Notes: a model not told the origin generated them from the sequence alone. A stretch of DNA of 64,000 nt from Adiantum capillus-veneris (GCA_014529385.2 CM043950.1:81912843-81976842); one strand, 5' to 3'; shown: positions 44,514 to 56,574, counted from the stretch's first letter. Made by a program: numbers and translations.

Positions 44514-45582
44514 CATACCCCAGATGAAGTGGGAATGCATCAGTATGGATTTTGTTACAGGGTTACCTTCTACAGGAGGTTATGATTCTGTTTTCGTGGT
44601 TGTTGACATGCTCACAAAAGTGGCTCATCTAATACTCGTAAAGACAACCTTTACTGCTTCAGATATTAGTCGGGTATTCATCAAGGAGATTTTTAGGTTA
44701 CATGGTCTACCCAAGCGTATCGTCAGCGATAGAGATGCCAAGTTCACATCAAAATTTTGGACCTCTCTTTTCCAATCTATTGGATCACAATTAGCCTTCA
44801 GCACAGCATATCATCCGCAGACTGATGGGCAAACCGAAAGAGTTAATCAAGTCATCGAGGACATTCTCAAAGCCTATTGTTCGCAAGAACCAAAGAAGTG
44901 GTTACAATATCTACCTTTGGTAGAATATGCTTATAACTCTTCCGAACACAGAAGCATTGGAATGTCACCTTTCAAAGCTCTTTATGGACAGGACTGCTTA
45001 GCACCACTGAACTTTTCAGATCCAACCATCAGAGTAGAAGCCTCTAAAAAGATGTTAGAAGATATGGAAGCCCAGACTAGAGCCATTCGCCAGGACATTC
45101 AGGCAGCTCAGGATAGACAGAAGCACTATGCAGATAAGGATCGTTCGGAAAGGACTTTCAAGGAAGGAGATAAGGTTTTTCTACGAGTCCGACCTAAGAA
45201 AAGCAACTTATCACTAGGGAAATATAAGAAGCTTAGCCCAAGGTACTGTGGACCATTCGAGATCATTAAGGTTGTAAGTGACCAGGCCTACAAGCTAAAG
45301 CTACCTGCAAACTTGAAGGTTCATGATGTATTCCATGTCAGCTTACTCAAACCCTATATTCCCAATCCCGATAAATTCCTGGACTCAGATCAGTTAGTCA
45401 TGCCAGCACAAGGAGTTCTCGAGCTCAAACCTGACTATGTACTTGAAACAAGGGAAAGAAAATTATGCAACAGAACTATCACGGAGCATCTGGTAAAGTG
45501 GAAGGATTACCCTGAAGAAGATGCAACTTGGGAAGAAGAATCGACTCTCTTAAAAGATTACCCAAACTCATTCTTGAGATGA
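44485..45582 (+). pseudogene. Gypsy-2 integrase core and chromodomain
   Basis: Continues Gag-Pol in the +1 frame after a small deletion, by comparison with the usual spacing after CQRIKA. The core carries D in ISMDFVTG (about 44548), D in IVSDRDAKF (about 44725) and E in DGQTERVNQ (about 44835), so the DDE triad is intact. The GPF/Y segment (RYCGPFEIIKVV) lies near 45240-45275. The C-terminal 50 residues are a chromodomain (YVLETRERKL, then HLVKWKDYPEEDATWE) ending in TGA at 45582, about 30 bp before the 3' LTR. Confidence 0.9.
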
Positions 45583-45600
45583 GGACATCTCAAATTTTTC

Positions 45601-45613
45601 ACGTTGGGGAGGT
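45601..45613 (+). other. Polypurine tract of Gypsy-2
   Basis: ACGTTGGGGAGGT directly before the 3' LTR start TGTAAGGTCT. Confidence 0.65.
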
Positions 45614-47726
45614 TGTAAGGTCTCTGACCCGATCACAAGAGCACCCTTGTACCACAAAATGAATACAATGGAATAAGTTACTATTTTTAGCAGTTTTTCA
45701 GATTCTGTCAGTGCCATGATGTTTAGAATGTTTTAAAGCTTCAAAATAAGAATTAAAATAATTTTTGTGAAAATTTTCCAAAAATAGTAAGTTTTTGGTC
45801 ACCCGACCCATCCAGTCTCGACCGTCTCGAAAAACTGCACTCGTACCCCAAATTTGAAAAAAATGCATTTTCGGACCCCGAGGGCTGCTAAATATGGTAG
45901 GTACTCGGGCCAGTTTGGCTTAGTTAGAGCTTCGTATGGCAATTTACGGCATCAAAATCCGATTCGTATGACCCGTTTTAGCCTAGAACCAAATTTCCTA
46001 AAAATTGTCTGGGGAGGCACCGGGGGCCCGGGACTGTGTGGGAACAGGTCCCAGGCCACTCCAGATCAGCTTTAGCAGCTAGGGGGCGCCCTCTTGCTTT
46101 GTGGGAGTCTTGGGAAAGCTGCCAAGCCTGCAACTCAGTCTCAGAACCAGTTAACCAAGCCAACCTGACACTTGGTGGGCAGAGAACTGGACTTGCCATG
46201 CTTAACTGGAGAAGCTCCCAGATGCATTTAGCAACCCAGATCGATTTTCAGCCTGTAGGAGCCTATTTAAAGACCTGCATACACACACACACACACACAC
46301 TTATGATCACACACACACAGTGCATACACACACACCCACACACATTGGGGAGGTGCTGCCGAATCACACACCGTTTGAAGAGGAAGCTAGGAGGGAGGTG
46401 CTGCCGAATTTTCATCTCAAGAAGCTCGATTAGATCAGAAAATCGAGAAGATTACCAGCTCATAATCACGCTCTTTCTCCAAGCTAATCATTTAAAGTAC
46501 TGAGAAATGGCCCCGGTTAAGAGGACGCGCTTCGGTGGTGCCCATGATCGCGAAGCAGGAACGAGCAATGTCAAAGGAAAGGGGAAGGCCCCCATGGACG
46601 AGCAAATACCGGCCATCTCACGGGCCATCGATGAAGAAGTGGAAGAGGTAGATCATATTTTTTTTCAAGTTGTTTAAATTAACATTGCATACGCTAGTTA
46701 GGAATGCTCATATCCCCAAACATGTTGGAGAAATCCGATGGAAACCTCGGCATTGAAATCATCGTACATTAAGTTCTAAAGTAGGAAGGTAATGTCTGAT
46801 GGGTATGCTGTTTGCAAGAGGAAAGAATGTTTGCTAGGGAAAATTTAGCTCGACATGTTCATTTTATTTCCAATGTTGAATCAGTCCTGACCCCCCTACT
46901 GATCACAGGGGGCAGAGTTCCTCGTTAGGACTCTTGAATCCACGACATGCTTTCTATGCGGTGGATACCCACGACTTGCTTTCTATGCGGTGGGAACCCA
47001 CGTCTTGCTTTCTATGCAGTGGGAGTGTCCATGACGTGCTTTCTATGCGGTGGACATACCTAGTTGTATGGGCAGCTAGGCGACAACGGGAGGAGTGAAC
47101 TCTCGCTGGAGGGGGGATGTTGTACCTCCAGAACATTGGAATTTTTATGAATAAGTTTGAGTAGAATTTTTACTAGAGTTCTGTCTTGGTGTTGTTTGCA
47201 ATACTGGTTGAAGGGCTGTTTTAACGAACCATGTGATTCGGAATTAAACAAGGAATATTTATGTTGAACAACCTTTGTGGTAGTAATTAGGTCACACGAG
47301 GAAGTGTGAGTGTGGGGGTGGAAAGTGGGGGCTTGGCTCAGGTTGCCAATGCCTACGAGATGGGTGGTCCCGATTGGTCGGGAACTCTCTGTCCCCATAG
47401 TGCTTACTCGATATTAGTAACGCTCATTGCCCCTAGAGCGGGGAATTCTCGAGAGTACGTGCCTCTGAAACATGGGGAAAAAGGCACTCGAGGCTTCTCT
47501 CCTCTTGGAAGGTGGGTCATAGGATCGCTAGATAGTTCAAGTACGCTTCCCCTGCGAGGTGGAGCTAGATCTCCTTGCTAGTAGGCTCGAACTCGACTCA
47601 CTTTGTGATGAGAGATCGTCTGCTAGTCGAACCTTGAACCATTTTGTTTGCTTCCGCTATAGATCTAGTGGCCACCAGGTTTACCATCAGATCCGTTGTT
47701 TGATATGACGGGGTGGGGACCTCACA
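45614..47726 (+). repeat. 3' LTR of Gypsy-2
   Basis: 2113 bp and nearly identical to 38398-40508. It is followed at once by the TSD TGTAC. Confidence 0.95.
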
Positions 47727-47731
47727 TGTAC

Positions 47732-49420
47732 CAAGGAAGACAACACAAGGAACTCGCAAATAATGGAATATTCTTTTATGATATGTCATATTTGGAACCG
47801 AGAACTTTGGCTGGGGTCGTGTAACTCCTTTGCCACTTTCATCCTTTGACAGCAAGGATTGGTCTTTGTTGCCAGCTTCACAAACTAGTGAAAGATTTAG
47901 GAATAGATTGTTTCAGGATATACAAAAGTCCCTCAAGTATTCAATTGCCACAAAAATAGTTTGGCTCGCACTATTTATGCCTCTTGAAGTGTTTATAGAT
48001 TTCTTCTTTGATGAGCAAATAAGAACTACCACAACAATGTTCAGTTGCAAGTCTGAGAGCTGTTTGGACTGTTTAGATAATAATTGGGATAGGAAACAAT
48101 CACAGGGAAAATTTTGTATTTTGCAAAAGAAGTCCACAGTTTGCAAGTTTATTATAAGCTCTCAAAATTTCATAGCGTCGTTTTACTATTTTAGATATCA
48201 TCTTTTGAGTGGGCAGCTTCTTCCACTCGACCAAGATACAGAGTCTAGCCTTGAGAACAAACCTTTATCAATGGAGCTCTACTTTCTAGACAACCTCCTT
48301 GAAAAGAAACTCAAGCATTCAAGCCATTGATGAGAGGAATTCATGAGGGAGGGAGTAGTAATGCCAAATTGTACTTAGTCATTAACATAAGCCTAAGCCT
48401 ACACTTTCTCCTAGAAGAAGACTAGCCATTCTTGCAACAAGCTAACCTTGGAAGATCAACTCTATTCAAAGAAGGTCTTGCACTTGGTGTATCAATCAAA
48501 CTGGAATTATCCACTCTTCTTCTCTCTCCATCAATAATGGTGCCGAAGGGTTTGTCAAGTAAGATGTGTTCTACATTGATGTTTTCTTGATTTCTTGTTG
48601 TTTTCATTTTCATCTCTAATCCAACATATATATATATATATATGTATCTAATCTCATCTCCTTAACCAAACCTATCTCTTTCATTCTTAGTAATTCATCC
48701 TCTCTACAAATTTTAGGTTCTCTTTGCTACAGGTACATCTCTCCCCGTAGTATCCTTATTGCCTACGGGCAAGAATAGGGCTTGGGAGGGAAACTTCTCA
48801 TCTCTTCACTTCTCTCATATCTACATTTCTCACATACTATCCTAGATGAATAACCCACATGATGATAATTTCTATCGCTTTCACTCTGTATGATCTATTA
48901 GAATTAACGTATGGATTATCCGTAAAATACACTTTCCACAACGTATAGTGTTTCTCTTTGGCCTAGAAAGGCTCAATGAGATACTTCTTTCACCGGATCC
49001 CATCATACTACCTCTTATAGACTATAACTTTTCTTTTGATGTAAGCGTAGTTATCTTGCTATGAACCAAGAGGATTTGTATACACAATGAATCCCCATCA
49101 CTAGACAAAACATATATATTTGGTTAGCCAAGATTGAATGCCATTAACTCATCTATTAACCCTTTCATACTATCCATGATACTATATGACCATAGCCTTG
49201 ATGTTTTCATCTTTGTGTTGTTTTGACATTCTCTTTTGTGTTCTTTCTTTGTGTGTGTCAGTGGAAGAGAGAAAGAGTGGAACTTCTTTGATTGCACTTC
49301 CGTCCAAACCCTAGTCTTCATGGCATCTATGGTTTAACTTCGTCATATAGTTTTTTTTGAGTTCTCTCACAAACTCTCAGAGCCATAAGCCCGGTGCTTT
49401 CCCGGCAAGACCACAAATTT
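47732..49420. other. Unassigned flank downstream of Gypsy-2
   Basis: Continues the pre-insertion sequence. One plus-strand frame (47830-48330, about 166 codons, TTG/ATG-type start, SLKYSIATKIVWLALF...) is unlike anything I recognise and could be chance or a decayed gene. A short AT tract lies at 48627-48644. No RNA gene seen. Confidence 0.4.
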
Positions 49421-49427
49421 CTAGACA

Positions 49428-50282
49428 GCGTAGGATGTCTACATGCTAATTTCGGAAGAATTTTGGGATTTTGAGTTGACCAGTGTTCAGAAGGTAGGTT
49501 TTACCCTAATTTCAACTGGAAAGTGGAAATTTGGTCATATCTTGATAGGATAAGTCCAGATAGACTGAAATTGCCATACATCCTACCCAAATAGTGCTAA
49601 AACATTATTTTGAGACCAAGACCATAAGATGGCTGCATGAGCATGTCTTGCATGATATATTGAGTGACTGAAAGGGGTTTCACCTCATTTGGGTGAGAAA
49701 ATTGGGTTCAAAGTGGACTTTAGCACTTTTAAATGAAAAGGGCAAGAACAACTGAAATTTGGGACTTTTGGCATCCAAACCAAAATTTAAGCATATCACT
49801 GGGTTACTCACATCAAGGGGAAGCTGTGGGACAAGTCTGGGGTCAAACAAGCCAAAAAGACATCCTACGTGTAGGATGTTTTTTGAGTGATTTTGGACTC
49901 CAAACTGAATTCTGAGTATACCAAAGTGATCAACAACTCAAGGGGGGCCTGGGCTTTGAGTTTGAAGCCATTCTCATGAAAAAGACATCCTACGCGTAGG
50001 ATGTCTAATGCAAGAAAATGAAGCAAGAAAATGACTTTGAGCATAGTAAGGTGTTGTATAGCCCAAGGCAAGCCTCCTAGTCAATTTTGGTCCAATTTGG
50101 AGTTGATTAGACTGATCAATATCAGCAACAGGCTGTCAGAACAGATTTCTGACTCATTGACCAGCTAACAGGTGTCCAAATCAAAAAGTAAAAGCAACTC
50201 TAAGCTCAGCACAACAAGGGGAAACAACAGTGCAAAAAATCCAGGCAAAGCACAGTAGGAGACATCCTACGCGTAGGATGTC
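49428..50282. repeat. Dispersed 22-bp palindrome GACATCCTACG/CGTAGGATGTC
   Basis: Two perfect copies of a 22-bp palindrome (49984-50005 and 50261-50282), one copy with two changes (49859-49880) and a half-site (GCGTAGGATGTC, 49428-49439). The first two full copies end diverged units of about 125 bp with similar sequence (ACTCAAGGGG...AAAAAGACATCC). The region lies upstream of Gypsy W copy B and may be part of its 5' LTR or leader. It contains no gene. Confidence 0.8.
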
Positions 50283-50704
50283 TATTAGGGCCTAGTGCAA
50301 GGAAAATTTGACCTGGCATAGACAATAAGATTCTATTTGGCTTAAGATTTCCAAAACTTCTTTCAGAAGTGAATTTGGACCTTGTTTGCCCATTTGACGA
50401 AGCAAAGACTGAATTCAGACTATTTCGCGTAAATTGACCAACATCGGAGGGTAGTACTGTTTCAGATTAGCAAACCTAATCTAGAACATCATCAGTGTAT
50501 AAAATACAGTAGTGCTTGAGATTAAGTCTCCAGTTATACCAATCATTACTAAGATAACCTCTAGCAGATAAATGCTTCGATTCAATTGCCGAAATTAAAA
50601 CGCTTGTGTACAGGTATATTCAGCAACAAAGCAAGAAGTTGTGCAGAAACTGACCTTTGCCAGGTGAGTGGTTGGATTTATGATAAATTGCATTGATAAG
50701 TTTG

Positions 50705-51693
50705 ATGAATTTAAGATCAGGAAGATACATTGCTAGAGACCAAAAGGTGGCAGGTGACCAAGGTAGCTTAGTGTCCACCAAAGAGAGTGTAACTCAGGCA
50801 AGGCTAGATCCACTAGCACCGATTATTAAGGAAGGTAGTGATACTGACACTTCTTCAAACAGATCTTTCTTCATGATGGGTAGTCAACAGCCAGGAGGTT
50901 TCACCTATGATGGAACTATGCGAGGAGGAAGCACCTCCCAAAATCCTTTGAATGATTCCAAGCTCACGGTGATCTTCTTAGAGAGAACAAACTCGAGGGG
51001 AGCCCTAGTCTATTCTGACTATCGAGGCCGCAAGTGCATTTGTATTGAAGAGAGGCCAGCTCAAAGATTGGAGATAATCGAGTCTATGATGATGGAGATA
51101 GATTCCGAGACGAAAAGGGGAACCACTATTTGATAGTTAGTAACCCTGAAGATTACAACAGATATGGAGATAACGTGGCGAAAGGGAAAATGGTTTTAGA
51201 AACTCAAGAACCGCCACCAAACATTGATCGGCCCGGAGCTATTTTTATGTATGATAAGAAAAATAACAGGGTTCCAACTTATACCCAGAACGTGGGAATC
51301 TACAAGCATGAGAGTGAGGGTATAGTCTCTTACTTTCACAGCAAAGAACCATACATAAACGAATTAAGCAAAGACAAGGTTCTTTACTTATTCTCTTATG
51401 AAACTGCTACGGGGAAGGGCATAGTTTTTGTTGATAGATACGGGCGAGAATACCAACGTATTCTCCCAGAGGAAGTAGAGAGAGTAACAGGTCCAGGAGC
51501 ATCAACACATGCCCCTGAGGAAGTGCCAAGAGCCACCTACACCCTAAGCAAGTCTACGAATCCTTTTTCAGATGAGTATGACGCAACCTCACATTGCACC
51601 CGACCACAAGCATTCAACAACCAAGACCAACCAGCAAACCAACTATCATTGCAGGTATGGCTTCGACAAAGCGCAACAATGGAATCAAACTGA
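50705..51693 (+). pseudogene. Gypsy W copy B Gag N-terminal extension
   Basis: ATG 50705 starts MNLRSGRYIARDQK, a common plant Gypsy Gag start. Reading shifts frame near 51090-51105 and goes on to 51693. Two related segments of about 30 residues occur (LVYSDYRGRKCICIEERPAQ near 51005-51065 and IVFVDRYGREYQRILPEEVE near 51422-51480), suggesting an internal duplication of an unknown beta-rich unit. No known domain. Confidence 0.6.
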
Positions 51694-51849
51694 AACCGAT
51701 ATGGTTATCAAGCCACACGAGGGCTCACTCAGGGATTTGCAAGAAACACCACTCTATTCAAGGTATTAGGCAGAGAGTAAGCCAAAGACAAAAGGGTCAA
51801 CAGAGCCTGGAGGACCACCCATAGAACGAGTTCGAAGAGAAGAACCACC

Positions 51850-53161
51850 TCCAACGAGAACCGTTAGAAATTATGGCTTAGGAGCACCACTGGGAGAGGA
51901 ACCAACCTATTACAGAAGGCCTAAGGAGGTGTATCGACTAGGACGGGATGATCCAATGATGAGGTTTTTAGACCATCGAAGAATTAGACCTTCTCAAGTG
52001 CAAAAATGGGTAAACAAGAAATACACAGGAAGCAGATACCCAAGAGATCATGTAGCAGCCTTTGTGCGTGTAATTAGAGCGGAAGAGGTGTTAGATTTTC
52101 CTACCCAATTTGCGGGGTTTGGACTAACCCTAGAGGATGATGCTGCCACTTGGTTTGACTCTGTAGAGCGTAGAGACTTTGAGTCGATGGAGAAAGTGTT
52201 CGACGAGTTTATTGAGGAATTCTCTCAAAGGGGGATAGCTCATAATACCATCTCACAAATCCATAAATTCAAACAGAAAGATGGAGAATCTGTACGAAAG
52301 GCAGCCTTAAGACTAAAAAGATATGTTAAGTTCTGTCCTGTCAAAGAACTGCCAACTCAGCCCAGACTTATGCTGAGATTCATCCAAGGACTAAGAAATG
52401 CAGATCTCCAGAAAGACTTACATATGAAGAGGAGCACGACCTTGAATGAGTTGACCAAGGAAGCTCTGTACCTTGTGGACAATTGTGCGGTCTACAAAGA
52501 AGGGGAGTTCAAGGACCTTCATGATGATTCGTCTTCACAGAAAAGTGGAAGCAAGTCTTCTAAGACAACACCGAAAGGAGAGGTAGCGGTAAGTCAGGAG
52601 CAGCTTGTAAATGAAGTGCTAAAAAAGATCAACTTGTACGCCAAACCCCAAGCTAAATAGCCCAAGTGGTGTGCTATTGAACAAAAATGGACAAACCATG
52701 GGACCGAGGAATGTTATTATAACAAGGGATATGTAAGAGAGAGACCTTACGCTCCCTAAGCTCCAGTAACTTCCCCTCAAGTTCCACCGATGCCTAGATA
52801 TCAAGCAGGCAATTTACCAGGACCTGTAGGAGTAGAAAGACCACAACCGGTGTTGGGGCAACAACCACCCCTACCAGGATTACGACCAGTTGGTATAAGA
52901 TACACACCAACAGTAACTGAATCAGAGGATAAGGCTTTGGTGCCTATGGATGCATGTTATAAAGATCCCAATGGATATGCGGTAAACCTTGTCTATTATC
53001 CACCGGAAGAACCCTCGACACCAGAACCATGGAGCATGATAGGAAATACAGGATCACCAACTGCTGCACAGGCAGCAGGAGAAGGAAGATATAGCCTAGA
53101 TGAACGAACATTGTTGTTCATAGCCAATGGAGGCATGGGCGGACAGAGACATGCTTACCAA
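51850..53161 (+). pseudogene. Gypsy W copy B Gag capsid region, 5' of nested Copia
   Basis: The ORF 51929-52660 is a Retrotrans_gag-type domain (FAGFGLTLEDDAATWFDSVE; FIEEFSQRG; RLKRYVKFC; LRFIQGLRNADLQKDL). A TAG at 52658 and another stop near 52758 break a zinc-knuckle-like region (KWCAIEQKWTNHGTEEC). The frame then continues as a Pro-rich linker (52790-53161) and is split by the Copia insertion at 53167. Confidence 0.75.
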
Positions 53162-53166
53162 CAAAG
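53162..53166. other. Target-site duplication (left) of nested Copia
   Basis: CAAAG, repeated at 57362-57366 on the other side of the element. Confidence 0.9.
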
Positions 53167-53250
53167 TGTTAGGAAATAAGACGTAGCTAAATAGATAATT
53201 GAGTAGATTACTTAATGGAGAGAGACAGATTTACATACACGAGATTATAG

Positions 53251-53345
<95 letters not shown>

Positions 53346-53715
53346 CACGATATACGTGGTTCACCCAATGTGGGCTACGTCCACGGGAAAGCATCCACTC
53401 AATGGCTTTAGTACTTCAAAACAAGAAGTAGTTTACAAAGGGATTATACCCTTAATGGAGCTCCCGCCTTGCTTCACTCTCACCACCTCACACTCACCTT
53501 GTTGTATCAACTTCACACTATGAAATGTGTGTAGAAATGGCCTCCTGTTATAGGCCAAAAGGGTTACCCTCTCTTATGAGAGGCAGCCATGTGTAGCCAC
53601 CCTTGTGTGAATAAGTCCAAATCGGACCCTCCAATCCGCCCATGTGTGGCCGCCCTTGAGAAGACAAGTCCGCTTTTGAATTCGACCACAGGCCACCGGC
53701 CACTTTCCAACCATT
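53167..53715 (-). repeat. 3' LTR of Copia-2, 5'-truncated
   Basis: Matches 56589 to about 57120 of the other LTR. It is joined at about 53715 directly to RT coding sequence (reading SLYGLKQASRQW on the minus strand). It contains an 88-bp GA tract (53254-53341) and a changed TATA box (TATAACAGG). Confidence 0.9.
53254..53341. repeat. (GA)n microsatellite in Copia-2 3' LTR
   Basis: 88 bp of pure GA. The equivalent tract in the 5' LTR (56676-56735) is 60 bp. Confidence 0.95.
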
Positions 53716-54412
53716 GTCTTGATGCTTGCTTTAAACCATACAAGCTCTTCTTTAATCTGCAAACCATTTTCTCCTAACCTTTTACTTCATACCCCTTTGA
53801 TTGAAGCATGTAGATTTCCTCCTCTAAGTCACCATGAGGAAATGCCGTATTTACATCCATTTGCTCGATATTTAGATCATGAGCAGCCACAAGGCTTAAG
53901 ACAAGCTTAATTGAGTTCATTTTTACAACAGGAGAAAATATTTCGTTGAAGTCAATACCTTTCTTTTGAGAAAACCCTTTTACTACAAGCCTAGACTTGT
54001 ACCTTTTCTTCCCACCTTTTTCTTCCTTCAGCTTGTACACCCATTTGTTTTGAAGTGCCCGCTTACCTTTAGGCAACTCAACCAATTCCCATGTTTGGTT
54101 GCGATGTAGTGAGTACATCTCCACTTGCATGCTCTTCGTCCATTCTTCTTTAGATTCATGTTGCATAGCTTCTTCGTATGATTCCGGCTCTCCAGAATCT
54201 GAGATCAAGAGATGGTTGAAGGAAGGAACAAACCTTTCTGGAGGTCTACTTGCTCTTGTAGATCTTCGGGGAATAGGTTGAGGCTCCTCATTTGGTTGAC
54301 GTTGTTGCACATTGTCACCGTTTGCAGTCCTTGAGTCTTCACCGTCCTCAAGCTCCATGTACTCATCACCTGTTTTTTTTGTTTGTTTTCTTTCCAAGTA
54401 ATCTTTGTACAT
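53716..54412 (-). pseudogene. Copia-2 reverse transcriptase, N-terminal half
   Basis: The minus strand gives the RVT_2 start (YEEAMQHESKEEWTKSMQVE; NKWVYKLKEE; RLVVKGFSQKKGIDF; MDVNTAFPHGDLEEEIYM), then after a frame change KSLYGLKQASRQW. Coding stops there at the fusion with the LTR, so the catalytic Y-x-D-D part is gone. A Pro/Arg-rich linker (RRSTRASRPPERF) precedes the domain as usual for Copia. Confidence 0.85.
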
Positions 54413-54469
54413 ATTTTGTTCGTTAAAAATTACATCCCTACTCCTTAAGATTTTACCATCTTCAGGAAT

Positions 54470-55657
54470 TCATAGGTGATACCCAAAGTCACCTTCTCCA
54501 TAGCCAATGAAGAAACACTTTTTAGACTTTGCATCTAGCTTTGATCTTAGGGTTCTATCTATGTGCATGAAAGCCTCACACCCAAACACTTTGAGAAATG
54601 CATAATTCACCGGTTTACCTATCCATGCCTCTTCTGGAACTCCCCCATCCAATGCCGTTGAGGGTGATCGATTGATTAAGTACAGAGACGTACTTACAGC
54701 TTCCGCCCAAAGCTCAAGCGGTAGGCCTGCATGTAGCCGCATGCTTCGTGCTCGCTCCATGATTGTCCTGTTCATCCTTTCCGAAATCCCATTTTGTTGA
54801 GGTGTCCTTGGGGTTGTCCTTTGCCTCCAAATTCCATTGCTAGCCCAAAATCTTTCAAAAGCTTGGCTGCAATATTCGCCTCCATTGTCGGATCTGAGGT
54901 ATTTAACCTTGGTACCTGTTTTATTCTCCACAAAGGCTTTCCACCTTTGAAATATGGAAAATACATCGGATTTATTCTTCATTACATAAACCCATGTTTT
55001 TCTAGTCGCATCGTCTATGAATGTTACACAGTACAATGAGCCACCAAGTGATGGTGTACTTGCAGGACCCCAAACATCAGAATGAACCAACTCAAGATTT
55101 TTATTTTTTCTTTCATTTCTTGATTTTTGAAATTTTACCCTCTTTTGTTTACCATAAACACAATCTTCATAGAACTCTAAGTCCACTTCTTTCAAACATG
55201 GTAGAAGCTTCTTTGTTTGAAGGATTTGCATTCCTTTGGCACTCATATGCCCAAGCCGATAATGCCACACCGCACTATCAACTTCTGTAGTTGCTGCACA
55301 AGCTAAAGGTTGCGTGCTAACAGTACACAAGTAAAGTGTACCGAAATTTTCTCCCTTGGAAACCACCAAAGATCCCTTTGAGATATTCCACCGTTTGTTT
55401 CTGAATGCAATGTTGTGACCTTCATCGTCCAATTGTCCTGTAGAGATAAAATTTTTCCGAAGAGAAGGAACATGCCTAACATCTTTAAGCTTCCATTCAT
55501 TTTCGTTAACAGTTTTGACGAAAACTGTACCTTTGCCGACAATCTCACAAGCTTCATCATCTCCCAAGTATAGATACCCAAAATTACCTTTGGTGTAGTC
55601 TTGGAAATGTTGCTTGTGTGGTGTCGCATGAATGAAGCCCCGGAATCTACTATCCAA
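54470..55657 (-). pseudogene. Copia-2 protease end and integrase
   Basis: 395 open codons. They start in the protease-integrase linker (YLYLGDDEACEIVGKGTV) and go through the GAG-pre-integrase zinc region (WHYRLGHMSAKGM; CVYGKQKRVKF) to the core, with D in HSDVWGPAS, D in RSDNGGEY and E in NGISERMNR, so the DDE triad is present. The frame ends near the integrase C-terminus with a TGA that replaces the link to RT. Confidence 0.85.
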
Positions 55658-56040
55658 GAATTAGACACATTGTCTAATGAGAGAATTAGAGAATCTTGCT
55701 CTACTTTACCTGCCACATTGGCCTCCGATGTTGGCTTGTTGTCTTGAGACTCTGTCTCCTTCTTCTTCTTGGACCAGCAATCCTTCTTGACGTGGCCCTT
55801 CTTGTCGCAGTTCCAACATTCAAGAACTGACTTTGTGCGTGACTTGCTCCGCCTTGAGCGATCACGACCCTTTTGGTTTTTGAACCTCTCCTTAGGCCTT
55901 CCTCTTGTTTCTACTGGCAGTGCAGCACTTGATGATTCTCCTGTGCTTCTTCTTCGTATTTCCTCGCTTAGGAGAACACCCACAACATCATCAAACTTAA
56001 GAGTATTTGTGCCAGAAATAGAATTACTTACAGCCATCAC
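55303..56040 (-). pseudogene. Copia-2 Gag C-terminus, zinc knuckle and protease
   Basis: The minus-strand frame contains a basic region (RDRSRRSKSRTKS), an intact CCHC knuckle CWNCDKKGHVKKDC and the protease motif SWIVDSGAS. It loses frame near 55610-55650, where the ORF 54470-55657 takes over. The last part of this frame is out-of-frame translation of that ORF. Confidence 0.8.
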
Positions 56041-56095
56041 AAGGCTGTCCCAACTATCCGGTAGAGATGATAGTATAAGGAGAGCTCACACTTCG

Positions 56096-56515
56096 TCATC
56101 GAAATTGATTTTCACTGATTGAAGTTGACTTATGTTTGTTAAAGTCATTTAGGTGTTCTGCAACTGAACCATTCTCTGCCATCTTTAGATTGAACAAGCG
56201 CTTCATAAGAAATACCTTATTGGATGCCGATGGTTTCTCGTAGAAGTCGTCAAGTGACTTCATCAAGTCCTCCGTGGTCTTCATCTCCGAAACATTGAAG
56301 GTCACCGTTGATGCCAAGCTTAACCGGATTGTTCCCAGTGTCTTTCGATCAAGGACAATCCATGCTTCATCTGCCATTGTTGCGGGCTTCTTCGCAAGAC
56401 CGCGTAGTGGCAAATAGAGATCCTTCTGGTAGAGATAGTCTTCAATCTGCATCTTCCAATGTTGGTAGTTTTTGCCGTTGAACTTCTCAATCTTGAGTTT
56501 CCCTTCTTCCGCCAT
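56096..56515 (-). pseudogene. Copia-2 Gag N-terminal part
   Basis: ATG at 56515 (MAEEGKLKIEKFNGKNYQHW) starts a typical Copia Gag (UBN2/DUF4219 type) running through LRLSLASTVTFNVSEM and FLMKRLFNLKM. A frameshift near 56100 separates it from the rest of Gag. Confidence 0.85.
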
Positions 56516-56574
56516 AACTCCCACTCAATTCAAGGAATCCTTTCCTTGAGATAATTTAACTACGAGCAAACCTT

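Larger units (their letters stand above)
38398..47726 (+). mobile_element. Nearly intact Ty3/Gypsy chromovirus (Gypsy-2)
   Basis: 9329 bp with the 5-bp TSD TGTAC (38393-38397 and 47727-47731). The LTRs of 2111 and 2113 bp start TGTAAGGTCT and end GGGGACCTCACA. It has an initiator-Met PBS, a polypurine tract, a full Gag-Pol and a C-terminal chromodomain. By eye the LTRs differ at roughly 25-30 positions, so insertion is fairly recent. Defects: a small deletion with frameshift near 44485 and a changed RT catalytic Asp. Unusual: an extra ORF before gag and a probable first coding exon inside the LTR. Chromovirus lineage is not assigned. Confidence 0.95.

Noticed and set aside
47830-48330. 166-codon plus-strand ORF as a host gene
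   Set aside because: Not recognised, and the frame starts in sequence continuous with the flank of an insertion. No splice pattern or homologue could be supported.
49428-50282. CRISPR-like array from the repeated palindrome
   Set aside because: Only a few copies, irregular spacing, spacers that are themselves related, and a plant nuclear context.
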